This document shows positions 50,321 to 61,639 of a stretch of DNA of 64,000 bases, piece after piece; within the stretch, counting starts at the first letter, position 1, and each line of letters begins with the position of its first letter. Position numbers and translations under genes: made by a program. The notes beneath the pieces were generated by a model, which saw only the letters and a program-made list of their open reading frames with translations, was not told the origin of the DNA and searched no databases. This DNA comes from Undaria pinnatifida (lineage: Eukaryota > Sar > Phaeophyceae > Laminariales > Alariaceae), in the NCBI GenBank assembly GCA_012845835.1, contig JABAKD010000025.1:30139761-30203760 (forward strand). Reading direction: 5' to 3'.

Positions 50321-50561
50321 GTTTCTAACGAACACAACGAATGTCAGGAATCCGGACATAAAAACGTGACATTTTCACGCATCGTGATATTTGTCAGGAA
50401 TCCGGACTTTGAATCGTTTTGGGACATTTCCCAAAAACTTGATGCCAGGATTCCTGACAGTTTTTTTCTATGTTTAAAAAAAATGTCATTTCAGAATTTC
50501 AAAATGTCAGGATTCGTGGCATTGTGCCAGGATTCGTGATTTTTTTGCGTTCGTTAGGAAC
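50321..50561. mobile_element. MITE-like element (about 241 bp)
   Basis: The ends are inverted: GTTTCTAACGAACACAACGA on the left and the complement of GTTCCTAACGAACGCAAAAA on the right. Inside, GTCAGGAATCCGGA and GCCAGGATTC words recur in both orientations (50343, 50394, 50437, 50505, 50526). No coding capacity; no clear target duplication. Confidence 0.55.
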
Positions 50562-52439
50562 GACACTATGGAGGGCTTCAGGTCTGCAGCAGTCACCAAC
50601 ATGGCATCGGCCACCACTACAGGCAGGTGGTTGATGACAATGCCGCGGGGGATAGGTGTGAGTTCGTCGATATGATAACTTCTACTTTTTCCTGTCTACC
50701 CAGAGGTCACGGATCCTGCCAGCGGTTGCTGTAGGACTTAATAGTGCAGTTTACAATTTCCCTCATGTTACCCATTTATGTACGGGTGGTGAGTGATTAT
50801 TCACCCCCCCCTCCCCCCAGAAGCAGAGAACGGTGGCTGACGCCGATGTCGGGGGCATAGGTGCGAGTTCGCCGACATCGTAACATCTTGTTCCATGTCT
50901 TCCCAGATGTCTGGGTCCTGCCGGTGGATATTGTAGGTCTATAGTATTCAGTTTCCATCTTCCACCATATCTCCCCTTCTGTTGGCGCGGAGGCTCACAT
51001 AACGGGCGAACAGATCTTTGTCTGAGCCACTCCTCGGAGTAAAAACATGGAGAACCGCACCATTCGTTGAAGACAGTTGCCACACTGGGAAAAATGACAA
51101 CGCCAGGTCCTCCGAAGGGTTTGCGTACATTTTGAGGACGCATGGTGATGGTTTTAAGCCCGGCAACGTGTCCCCACGTATGCAATGGTTCTCGATGTTG
51201 TGACCAGGGAGGCCTTCTGCTCGACTTGTCATATATCGTGAGTATAACGGGTTGCCCCCATTACAAGATCTCGGTTGGTTGTGTTGTGCACGTTTGAAAC
51301 TTGATCCTCCTGGCACGCTAGCGTTTCTTCTGTCAGGCTGTGTTCGGCAACTGCATATAGTAGAGCAGACACCCCATTCGATTTATCCTTGAGTTTGGTT
51401 TGCACTTTTCCTCGCGTCCACACGTGCATAGAAGGGTAGACCCTGGTACACGGACGCTCCTATTCAGCACGTATGGCGTCCCATACTAGCGTGCTGTACT
51501 GATATAATATACTGTAGACTGCGCGGAGTGTTATAGACCACGCACTGTTCCTAACTGTCGTTTTTTTATGGGTATGGTAAAGGCAGGGCAGACCCGTAAA
51601 GCACACGGCACCATCACCGCAGCACACAGTATCTCGCCGACAGCCAAACAACACACCAACACCAGAAACACGGTTGACATGCTTCGAACAGGAAAATAAA
51701 TTGAAGCGAAAAGGCAAAAAATATATCTCCCAGGGATACTCGTCAAATATTTCAGGAGATATGTCAAGAAGTCAAGCAAGGGAAAACGTGCGCGTTGTTA
51801 AGGACGTAGGGCCGAAGGAGCCAGACTAAACCCTAGAACTAGATGCGCACGCCCTCTAAGCCTATCCATGCCGTGCGCTTGTGTCGCTTTTCCTCCAATT
51901 GCAGCTGGTGCCATAAATCTCTGCTTGGAATAGAGCCGGGTTTTCCACACTAAAACGTTGTAGTGCGGTGTCAGACAAGGCAGGTTAAGGCATATTTGCT
52001 TTCTGTCAACCGTGCAAAGTGCTGAATCTCCTGAAGTTTTTCATATTCGTACTCGTTCGTAGCATCTACCAGGCAAATCTACAACGCGTTGCGATATCGT
52101 ACGAAAGATACGCACCGTGCACAACGACGGGAGCTCGAGTTGAGAGTAGGGCTTATAGTTTACACCAGCAGGAGAGGGGTAATTTAGGCCACGCCCTCAA
52201 GCCTATCCATTCTATGCGTTTGTGTCGTTTTCCCCCGTGCAGCTGGTGCCAAAGGTCTCTGGTTCTTTACTTCATTCGCATGAAGGATACGCACGTCGCC
52301 CACTACAAATGACGCTTGAGTTGAGCATATAGTGCGTGTCATGTACTGCGGCGGGAGCTCGAGCTGAGATTAGAGCCGATGCGATGCTATCGCGTGCACG
52401 TGGGGCCACCTGCACTATCTGCATTTTTGGTGGAATCTT

Positions 52440-52961
52440 GTGAAAGCTTCCAAGCTGCCATGGAAGCTTCCATCGCTTCCATGGAAGCTTCCATCGCGTC
52501 CATGGAAGCTTTCATAGCTTCCACGACTTCCACGGAAGCTTCCACGGAAGCAACTTCCACGGAAGCTTCCACGGAAGATTCCACGAAGGCTTTCACGGAA
52601 GCAACTTACACGGAAGATTCCACGGAAGCAACTTCCACGGAAGCTTCCTCCGAAGCAACTTCCACGGAAGCTTCCATGAAAGCTTCCACGGAAGCAACTT
52701 CGACGGAAGCTCCCATGAAAGCTTCCGCGGGAGCAACTTCCACGGAAGCTTCCACGAAAGCTTCCGCGGAAGAAACTTCCACGGAAGCTTCCACGGAAGC
52801 AACTTCCACGGAAGCAACTTCCACGGAAACAACTGCCACGGAAACTTCCATGAAAGCTTTCACGGAAGAAACTTCCACGGAAGCTCCCATGAAAGCTTCC
52901 ACGGAAGCAACTTCCACGGAAGCTTCCACGAAAGCTTTCACGGAAGCTTCCACGGAAGCAA
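52440..52961. repeat. GGAAGCTTCCAC minisatellite, left block
   Basis: About 40 units of 10-16 bp built from GGAAGCTTCCAC and GGAAGCAACTTCCAC. The core GGAAGCTTCC is a palindrome. All frames stay open; the STEAS- and GSFRGS-type frames are repeat products, not proteins. Confidence 0.9.
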
Positions 52962-52984
52962 CCTAACCCTAACCCTAACCCTAA
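52962..52984 (-). repeat. telomere-like insert inside the minisatellite
   Basis: CCTAACCCTAACCCTAACCC plus TAA, that is 3.8 exact CCCTAA units, sit precisely between the two minisatellite blocks with no other sequence. Confidence 0.9.
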
Positions 52985-53575
52985 GCTTCCTTGGAAGTAA
53001 CTTCCATTATTTCCATGGAAGCTTCCATTACTTCCGCGAAAGCTTCCATTACTTCCATGGAAGCTTTCGTGGAATATTTTGTGGGAGCTCCCGTGGAATT
53101 CACTTCCACGGAAGCTTTCATATCTTCGATATCTTCCATGGAAGCTTCCACGGAAGCTTCCATGAAGACTTCCGTGGAAGTTACTTCCATGAAAGCTTCT
53201 ATAACTTCCGCGAAAGCTTCCATTACGTCCATGAAAGCTTCCATGGACGATTTCGTGGAAGTTACTTCCATGGAAGCTTTCGTGGGAGCTTTTGTGGAAG
53301 CTCCCGTGGGAGTTACTTCCGTGGAAGCTTTCATATCTTCCATATCTTCCATGGAAGCTTTCGAGGAAGCTTTCGTGGAAGCTCCCGTGGAAGTTACGTC
53401 GGTGGTAGCTTTCAGTTCTTCCATATCTTCCATGGAAGCTTCCACGGAAGCTTCCATGGGAGCTTCCATGAAAGCTTTCATGGAAGCTATTCCTTCCATA
53501 CCTTCCATTTCTTCCATGGAAGCTTCCATGAAAGCGGTGAAAGCTTCCACGGAAGCTTTCATGAGCTTCCACGCA
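52985..53575. repeat. GGAAGCTTCCATG minisatellite, right block
   Basis: Same family as the left block, but with TTCCATGGAAGCTTTC and GTGGAAGTTACTTCC units, reading as the inverse orientation of the left block's GGAAGCAACTTCC words. Larger blocks of about 120 bp recur inside (53010, 53210 and 53250 regions). Confidence 0.85.
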
Positions 53576-54403
53576 AAATGCAAGTAGTGCCGGAGACCGT
53601 GTGCGTGGCTACTCGCATGAAGAATACACGTCGCCCAATGCAACCGAGGCTTGAGTTGAGCGTAGTGCGTGTCATGTACACTGCGACGGGATCTCGAGCT
53701 GAGAGTAGGGCCGATGCGATGCTATCGCCGTGCACGTGGCTCTATCGTGCTAGCGTGTACGATGGTGTGGGGGATGCGGTACGATTTGCTTGTGTGATGA
53801 CTCGTCAGCGATAATGGTAAAATACCATAGAGAGGAGAAGCGTGTTTTAGGAATACTTAAGCTTCGCCAGCGATCGGGGCCAAATTTGGTTCGCTCGGTA
53901 CAAACCTCGTCTTACTTGACAATAGTCTAGAAAAGTAGAACAAAGAGCTCCTAAAACTATGGTATCCGCTACTAGGTAGGAGCTAAACTTGAATTTTCTT
54001 CAAGCGGACTCAGATTTCTCCAGCCGACGTTTTTTATCCAAGAGGGAGAACCACAACGTAGTAAACTCCTAGGAAGGTATGCACTCACAGCTCCTGTAAA
54101 CCGCACATTTACTGCAAACCACCGCCGTCGCCGCCACAAACCGTGCACGATCACGTGGCACATCCTACGCGCGTCCTGCACCTCCGGTCATGCCACCAGC
54201 CCACAGTCGTGGTTCCTTGTTATCGCGGTGCCTTGCCGACGACGATACCTGCTTGCCGTGCAAGGTAACTACCCGCACTAAACTGGGATCCCGGAGTATT
54301 TCCGGATAGTGAGGACGAGGTGGTGACATGTGAGTTTCACCACACTGAACTGGGCGCTCGCATTAACGGGTACTGCACCAACACAACACCAGATATTTAC
54401 CGT

Positions 54404-55575
54404 CTAGCCGATTTTAATGGTATTAGGCTGGTCGGCCATTTTCCCTCGACGCTTCTTGGAGTTCGTGGCGCAATCAGGAATATAATCGAGCAGAGCGACA
54501 GAGCGCTTCTCCCACTCGACAGCCCTGGCCAACCAGCGCACACGGCAGATAACGAGCCAACCGCGGCGGCTCCATCTCCGATTCACCGGCACCGTCTCCA
54601 GCATCCTGCGGATACGGTCATATCTACGCTTCTTGCTGGCGATCTCCTCTGGCATTAGCTCCTCCTCTGGATCTGTCTCGTATGTACCGACGACCTCGGG
54701 GGAGCCTTCCCATCGTCATCCACCGCATCCTCATCCACACCCCAATACAGCAGCAGCTGTACCATGCCAACGAAGGAAAAAAACACGCCAAGCGCAGATA
54801 TGTGTTCCCGAGGACCTTTGCGTCAACGTTAGCGCCAGTTTACAAAAGTGCCTCGGCCGCCCTGACAGCACCGAGCGACGCTGCGAAGTGGAGGTTCGTG
54901 GAGTCGTCCTGTCTGCGGTATTCCGCGTCAGCACCGAGGGCTACGAGGTCACGAATGGTATTAGGCTGGTCGGCTTCGACGGCGTGGTGTAGCGCTACGC
55001 TGCACCGACGCCTTCGAACGTTCGTTTCCTCGGCCATGGTAAGGATCTGCAGCAGTTGCTCCGTGGTTCCTTTTGGCCCAGCGACATCGAGGCAGCTCAT
55101 GCCATCGAAGCTGTCCAGGTCTAGTGTAGCACCACCTCGCAGCAGCGCCACACAAGCTTCGACCTGTTGATCTTTAGGTGCCACATGAAGCTCTGCGTAT
55201 GACATGGCACGGTTTCCGGTTGAGAGAAAACAACCCGCGGGGTTGGCAGCACATACACACGGACACCTTAGTAAAACAGCACATTCACACGAACACCAGT
55301 CAATTGGAGCGCAGCCGTTTACGTCCTGCCGTTGTGCATGAGGTCGTTTGCAAGGTTTCCTGCCGTATCCCAAGGATACCGTACCTGAATGGCCTTTGAT
55401 GTCGAATAACCCTATCTCGAACTTTACCGATTTGAAGCAGGTCTTCGATCACTCCTGGGTGGTTGTTCATGGCAGCTAGGTGAAGAGCAGGAATTTCACC
55501 CCCCCATGCTCGTGGGTTGGGCAGGGAAGTCGACGAGCCTTCCTCGGCGGAAGATAATGGATCCGCCGAGGACAT
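54404..55575 (-). pseudogene. ankyrin-repeat protein pseudogene
   Basis: On the minus strand, MSSADPLSSAEEGSSTSLPN opens an N-terminal exon (55575-55428) with ALHLAAMNNHPGVIEDLL, ending at a possible donor GTAAAG. A second segment (about 55216-54843) carries ankyrin repeats: VEACVALLRGGATLDL, SVALHHAVEADQPNTIRDLV, ALGADAEYR and NLHFAASLGAVRAAEALL. TAA at 54842-54840 then interrupts a repeat that continues TGANVDAK. Further homology needs frame changes near the A7 run at 54777-54783 and the G run at 54699-54703. It then resumes as RRYDRIRRMLETVPVNRRWS then RRGWLV (54655-54404), a C-terminal block I know from Ectocarpus ankyrin proteins. One stop and two frameshifts indicate decay. Assembly error is the alternative. 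Confidence 0.7.
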
Positions 55576-55946
55576 CTTCTACTTGAGGTCGGAATTCTCC
55601 TGCCGGGATGTGCCAGAAACGCTAGGAGGGGCAGGAACAGCCAGAGCGTGGTTGCGCGGGAAACCTTACTATAATTTGTTGCTGTTATCACATTATTAGC
55701 CCATCGAAAAAATCTACTTCGTGGCCACAGCACGAACTTCACTAATTCTGAAGTCGAAGAATACCTCTCAAGGACAACAACAAAAAATAGAAAAAAAAAA
55801 CCGGCAGAAAATCGTACGCCACAGACAATTATACAGTCGAATCAGAGATCAGTGTACGTGTCGTACTTGGCAGTGAAAACGGCCCGAAGGTGATTTTTGT
55901 GGATTACCGCGTGACTAAATATCGTGTCTAACGGAAGACTTCAATG

Positions 55947-56180
55947 TCAAAATAACAATGGCTTGCTGTACGGTGTCAGACCTAGCCAGCCCTTCCCTCC
56001 CGAGCAGCTGCTTTTGTTTGCGAAAGGCGTCAATGCGCGGGAAATACCCATAATAAGCGCTGTGGTTTCGCAGTCGGTCACGACAATGGTCGGAATGAGT
56101 CGGCCGTGAAAACTTTCAAACCTGAGACACAACCGTATGTTTGAGCAAGTGACACCAAACGGTTCCCCGGCGTTCACCAA
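55947..56180 (-). pseudogene. Mutator-like (MULE) transposase relic
   Basis: The minus strand reads GEPFGVTCSNIRLC, then RLIPTIVVTDCETTALIMGI and SRALTPFANKSSC. This resembles the MULE/FAR1 transposase core: a (V)GVT..N block, then P..VVTD.E.AL..AI...FP.A...C, where the first Asp in VVTD is catalytic. The normal spacing of about 35 residues between the blocks is shortened, and no flanking domain remains. The call rests on this one motif. Confidence 0.4.
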
Positions 56181-56199
56181 GCAACGTCGTCACGTCTAG

Positions 56200-57500
56200 C
56201 TTTGGGGACCGCGCTTCGGTGCTTACGCATTGCAAGCAAGGTGTGTGCCGGTACAGCTTTTTTAGCGGTACTCAGGCATATCACCGACAGGATTTCACCA
56301 CTACATTCGTAGATGGAGTTCACGTCCGCAAAAACTCAGCATAGCATAGCTCGGTGGAGATACTGAGTGTTGCCACGATACCTGGAACATGATACCAATT
56401 GGGGCGTTGTTGTTAATGTGGCTTTCTTCAGGGGTCAAGAGCCACGGTGAGGGCAGGTTCTGTTGAAGGAGACGATTTCATAAAAATGCGAAATACATAC
56501 ACTATTATCGTACGAACGTCGTGCGCTTCCTGCCAAGTTTGAAGCCGTCGACTTGGTTCTGAACGCCTTAACTACGAGGCGTGATTTAATGGCAGACAAG
56601 AAAGAGCAATAACAGGAATACGGACTTTCGAACAGCAAGACGACACAAATACAGCACTGCCAAATAAAAATAAAGAACACTCGTAATCTATTGATCCTCG
56701 CCGTATGGCCCACCAAGAGTCGACCCTCGTCATGCCAGCATATGTGACAGAGCAGTATGATATGATACCACGGGTGGAAGCTACAGGGTGGTTCACGACA
56801 TGATTCCAAGTTTTGCTCCACGTCGAATCCCGCTTGCAGTCACTACTTGCATGCCACATGCGAAGTATTTGGTGCGAGGTATGTCATACTGTGGAATAGT
56901 GTGAAATGCCCAGATTTCTTAAAAAAAAAGGGCCTGCGGATGGGGTTGACCCCACAACTGTTTGCGTCTCCACCAACCGCAGGCCTCGAAAAAGGCCCAA
57001 ACAACAGAAAGGCGTTTTCAAGACGGGAAAAAAAACAATTTTTTTTTTTTCTTTTTTGTAGTGGACGAGCCGTTTCCAGTTGCTCTGTGGCACGCCTGTA
57101 CAAGTTTAAAGTTGTGGGCCACTTTTTCTTTTGATTTTTCAACTGTTTGCTTCAAACTTGCCCAAATTTGGTGTCTGTCTGTCAACTGGAGTTCGCACCG
57201 TTTTCATTTTTTTCTGTACTCTTTATCCTTAGTCTTTAGTCTAGTCTACTTATTTATTTATATATGTACAAGAGCTTCGCCGGCGGTCTGGAAGGATGGA
57301 GGTAAGACACGATGCCAAAGAGGTACGTAATATATGTGATACAAGGTTCCCCTTCGCGATGCGGGTAAACGTGAAATTAACGTGAAATCCCGGGGGTATC
57401 GCAAGTCGAAATTGGAGACACCGGTAACACAAGTATACATATTTTCCCACCAATAGTCTACTGGTGTTACTCGTAAGCACATAGATAAACCCCACGGCTC
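56200..57500. other. no gene recognised
   Basis: Open frames on both strands have no recognisable domain. T- and A-rich runs lie at 57030-57060. CAGCCG-type simple sequence is absent. Confidence 0.35.
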
Positions 57501-57554
57501 TTCTTAGAGGAAACGTGTGGCATGAGCTTGTAGTGCATTGCTCCAAAGAAAGAG

Positions 57555-57710
57555 TAGCAGTAGTAGTATTAGTAGCAGTAGTAGCTGTAGTAGTAGCAGT
57601 AGCAGTAGCAGTAGCAGTAGTAGTAGCAGTAGTAGTAGTAGTTGGAGTAGCAGTAGCAGTAGCAGTAGCAGTAGAAGCAGCAGGAGCAATAGCAGTAGCA
57701 GTAGTATTAC
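57555..57710. repeat. AGT/AGC trinucleotide repeat
   Basis: About 50 imperfect GTAGTA/GCAGTA triplets. Poly-Ser, poly-Leu and poly-Thr frames here are artefacts. Confidence 0.95.
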
Positions 57711-58482
57711 GCAAAGTGGACGTCCACTGCAAGGCTGCAAGGACAAGAGAAGTCATAGCCCCCGCCTATTTTCCACACAACACATAGACTATACTTATAT
57801 TTTGGACATATCATGGTGCAGAGAGAAGCGTCCGGGAGACTCTTGGGGTAGACTCCTATCCGACGTAGCACACCAATCAGCACAGACAGCCTTACCCAAC
57901 AACAGCACACCTTGCAGATTAATCAACAATCGTGCAACCTCAGCACCCAGCGCCAACGAACGTAACCCTGCAAAGCCACAGAACACGAAATCCGACTCTG
58001 CTTGTAACCAAGCACTGTTGCTCTCGAACTCACGACCGTCTCCAATCCTGGCTGCGTTGTACTGGTATTGTTCGCTCTCTTTGGGGTTCGCTGATGGGGC
58101 CAATGGCAACATGATGACACACGAAGGGCTTTAATTTACAGTACAGCAACCAGCAGCCTACTCTCTACTTCTCTACTCTCCTCTAGGTGCGTTTGGGTTT
58201 CAGCGGAAATTTGATGCATGTTCAAAGCGGGTTTCGGGGGCCGTTTATGCCAACGAAAAACACGACAATCCACTACCTACACAACTGCAGTGCAACAGCA
58301 GTTTGAGACGCAGACTCCTGAAGTGCGCTCGATCTTTGTGAATATCAACTCGCCTCTCAAACTATTAACAAGAAAAAAGAGCGTAGAGCATGCAGCCGAC
58401 TTCTTCTGCTATAGTCTCATCCTGCTGCACGCGCGTTGCACAGTTCCTTACATTGCCGGACACATCTTAGTCTATACCCCTT

Positions 58483-59919
58483 GTTGCGAGTTAGGGGACC
58501 CCCCGAGTTAGGGGACCTCTTCTGCGTGCGGGACCTCCTCGAATCTCCTCGAGCCTTGCGGGAGGAGGTCCCGCAAGGACGGAGGACGTCCGCCGGCTGC
58601 AACAGGTGTTGCGAGTCAGGGGACCTTCCGAGTTAGGGGACCTTTTTACTTGCAGGACCCCCTCGAGAGCGGGACCTCCTTCATTGTTGCGGGACCTCAT
58701 CGAGGCTTGCGGGACCTCCTTCATCCTTGCGGGACCTCATCGAGGCTTGCGGGACCTCCTCCATCCTTGCGGGACCTTCTCGATACGTGCGGGACTTTTT
58801 GGTGCTTGCGAGTTAGGGGATCTCCGACGTCGGGGACTCAAAACACAGCCGTGATATCTACATTGATATGCAATACTCTATCACAGTCAAACGACTTCAA
58901 AACACCCCCAACAAATGTTTCATGACGCAGCCCTGACATCCACACTGATGTTCAACATCACCGTCAAACGATATTCAATATCACCGTCAAACGACTTCGG
59001 GGACTTGGAACACAGCCCTGACATCCACCACTGATATTCAATATCACCGTCAAACGATATTCAATATCACCGTCAAACGACTTCGGGGACTTGGAACACA
59101 GCCCTGACATCTACATTGATATTCAATATCACCGTCAAACGATATTCAATATCACCGTCAAACGACTTCGGGGACTTGGAACACAGCCCTGACATCCACA
59201 CTGACATTCAATATCACCGTCAAACGATATTCAATATCACCGTCAAACGACTTCGGCGACTTAGAACACAGCCCTGACATCCACACTGATATTCTATATC
59301 ACCGTCAAACGATATTCAATATCACCGTCAAACGATATTCAATATCACCGTCAAACGATATTCAATATCACCGTCAAACGACTTCGGGGACTTAGAACAC
59401 AGCCCTGACATCCACACTGATATTCAATATCACCGTCAAACGACTTCGGGGACTAGGAACACAGCCGACGGACCTCCTCCGTCCTTGCGGGACCTCCTCC
59501 ATCCTTGCGGGAACTCCTCGACGCGTGCGGGACACACATGTTGACATACAAGACAGTTTGTTGCGAGTTTTAGGGGATCTCCGACTTCGGGGACTCAGAA
59601 CACAGCCCTGCCATCCACCTCGATATTCAATATCACCGTCGAACGACTTCGGGTGACTCAGAACACAGCCATGACATCTACAAGGGTATTCAATATCAGC
59701 GTCAATAAATCCAGAAGACAGCCCTGATACCTACATAGATATTCAGTTTCACCGTCAAACGACCTCGGGGACTCAGAACACAGCCGGCGGGCCTCCTCCG
59801 TCGTTGCGGGACCTCCTCCGCAAGGATGGACGAGGTCCCGCAAGGGTGAAGGAGGTCCCGCAAGGCTCGAGGCAAAAGAGGTCCCCAAACTCGGGAGGTA
59901 CCCTAACTCGCAACACCTG
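58483..59919. mobile_element. composite repeat with inverted ends (candidate non-autonomous element)
   Basis: CAGGTGTTGCGAGT at 58603 and its exact complement ACTCGCAACACCTG ending at 59919 bound a region whose outer parts are inverse copies: TGCGAGTTAGGGGACCT and GCGGGACCTCCTC words on the left, and AGGTCCCGCAAGG, AGGTCCCC and TAACTCGCAACACC on the right. The same left-end words also occur from 58483, outside that terminus. The interior is a minisatellite. No transposase and no matching target duplication were found (flanks GGCTGCAA and TGCGATCC differ), so the true ends are uncertain. Confidence 0.5.
58880..59470. repeat. ATTCAATATCACCGTCAAACG minisatellite
   Basis: Twenty-one-bp words GATATTCAATATCACCGTCA with AAC alternate with GACTTCGGGGACT and ACACAGCCCTGACATCCACA, giving compound units of about 85-110 bp. 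At least six compound units are present, with degenerate ones to 59770. Confidence 0.9.
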
Positions 59920-60221
59920 TGCGATCCGGGTTGTTTTATATGGCCGATGCTGTTGTCGACACTTTGTTTGGGATACACGTTTTTCCCTTGGAATCCCGAC
60001 AACGGAAGCTTCCCAACAAGGACGGAATGCACGAGCAGGCAGGGGAAGAGAAAGGAGAGCGAAGACCACCTTCCTCCGTTCGCAGTCTTGCACGCTTGTA
60101 TTTTCCAGCTTCTGGACAATTTTGTGGTCACAGGTGTCGTCCCTTCCTCCCCCCGGTTCTTGCCTTCATTTTTTATGGCGCGTAGGGTGCAGCAATCCCA
60201 TTGCTCGTCGACATATCATCA

Positions 60222-60382
60222 AGTGTTGCTAACTCACGCTCTCGCGCTTTCCGCAAGTCAATTTGTGCACAAGAAAAAGTTCCCACGAATTTATTCGAGT
60301 GTGCATTCGGGTGGGCTCGAACTCACGAAACTGACCTATACCAGGCTCGAGGATAACCTGATACGCCACCGGGGCAACCGGT
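60222..60382 (-). mobile_element. tRNA-derived SINE, family C, copy 2
   Basis: The minus strand reads CCCCGGTGGCGTATCAGG, CCTCGAGCCTGGTATAGGTC, GTGAGTTCGAGCCC (B box), a tail with GGAAAGCGCGAGAGCGTGAG and TTAGCAACA. It aligns end to end with 26528-26694. Confidence 0.8.
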
Positions 60383-60654
60383 GACTCAGTGAGGTATACC
60401 AGCGTATACGAAGGACCAGGAAATTTAAACGCCGCAAAAAATAGCCCTGTCCAGGAGCGCTGGGCAAGTTGGTTCCATGAAGTAGTGATAAACACTTACG
60501 CGCTGACTTTAGACCTGACTTGATCGTAGACGAATTTTAAGGATATGACAAACACGCAGTTTACAAAGGTCACTATCGACCCTCTAAATGTATCGAACTC
60601 AAAGCTGACCTACTTAGAATAACTTAAAAAAATAGGTGTGCAGTCCCCGGTGGA

Positions 60655-61125
60655 GTGCACATGTATGAATATGATGGCCCCTGTGAAGACCGCTTGGCGA
60701 TCTATCATAAGATACGGCTCTGGTTAGAGAACCAGATGCACCAGGGAAACTTCTGCATCGTATTTCGCCTTGGGGAGGGGGAGAAAGGCACCGCAATAAT
60801 GAAGAATGATGTAACTAAGGCGCTGCAGATGCGACTTTATATGAAAGGACGGGTTGGTGGTGCTATTTATCGCCACACCTCCTCCCCCATGGCCCACCCC
60901 GGCGAAACACTCCCCCTCAAGGTCGTTGCGGACTGCTTCCTTCCCATAACCTCTGTGAACTCGAAGGTATTCTGCCACATAATAATTTTTATAATAAACA
61001 GTCTGCCGTAACATGGCGGTGCGCGATTTTATACATGGTGCTCGAGTTCGTGGTACGAAGCCTCTTAAGCCGGCTAGGAAGAAGGATAACACGCAACTCG
61101 AGTCGGTCTCGTCAAAGCGTATGTG
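60655..61125 (+). pseudogene. coding-like ORF remnants, unknown family
   Basis: A frame from 60661 reads MYEYDGPCEDRLAIYHKIRL, WLENQMHQGNFCIVFRLGEG and TLPLKVVADCFLPITSVNSK before degenerating at about 60970. A second frame, MAVRDFIHGARVRGTKPLKP then ARKKDNTQLE, runs from 61012 to a stop at 61125. Both have natural, unrepetitive composition and lie end to end, as if parts of one decayed gene. I do not recognise the family. Mobile element or ordinary host origin cannot be told apart here. Confidence 0.35.
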
Positions 61126-61205
61126 ACTCCGTCAACCAAACCCTCCTGTGGATGGTTCTGGTCCGCTTTGGCGTGTCCCCGACAAATGCTCACGGCTATC
61201 CACCA

Positions 61206-61448
61206 TCTCTACAACTACTGACTGTATGTATGCCTTCGGCTATTCGGCGATGAGTTGCTCGATTTGCTCAAGACGGACTAGGGCGTCCGACAAGGTACAT
61301 CGCCAATCCTTTGATAGAAACCGAGGCGTTAGTTTTAGGGTATATTTCCTACTTAAGGAAGGGTGTTTGTCCCGCACTTACTGACGCCTTCTCCGGTAGA
61401 GGAAGCACTTTTGGGATGAATCTTTGCCTGGGTGACGGAGATCTTTAG
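61206..61448 (+). pseudogene. possible tyrosine recombinase N-terminal fragment
   Basis: One frame reads SAIRR, a TGA at 61251, VARFAQDGLGRPTRYIANPL, IETEALVLGYISYLRKGVCP then ALTDAFSGRGSTFGMNL. The pattern FA..GLG...Y, L..YI.YLR, T....S..RS.F is like the helical core-binding domain of tyrosine recombinases. Catalytic residues are not present and the last part overlaps a family E repeat, so the call is weak. Confidence 0.25.
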
Positions 61449-61635
61449 CCCCAAAACGTCCAAATTACACTCTTGTTTTCGTAGTATGTTTCGTTGTATA
61501 CCTAGGCCATGGGATTGTTGATAGGGTAGCACTTTCATCTGTCTCTAAATCAGTTTGGGGGTGAGCCATACAGCTCTTAAAAATGTTGAGGAACTTCAGC
61601 GCATGATGACGCACCTCTAACGTAGCGAGGGTCGA
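61388..61635 (+). repeat. family E single-arm copy, diverged
   Basis: AGCACTTTTGGGATGAAT, CCATGGGATTGTTGAT, CTAAATCAGTTTGGGGGTGA, TTGAGGAACTTCAG and GACGCACCTCTAACGTAGCG follow the left arm at 36881-37170 in order. Confidence 0.5.
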
Positions 61636-61639
61636 TTCC

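Noticed and set aside
52379-53643. Long ORFs on both strands (STEAS-, GSFHGS- and KLPWK-type repeats, up to 385 codons)
   Set aside because: All derive from a 10-16 bp minisatellite open in every frame, and the reading frame is split by telomere repeats. There is no start context, domain or splice support.
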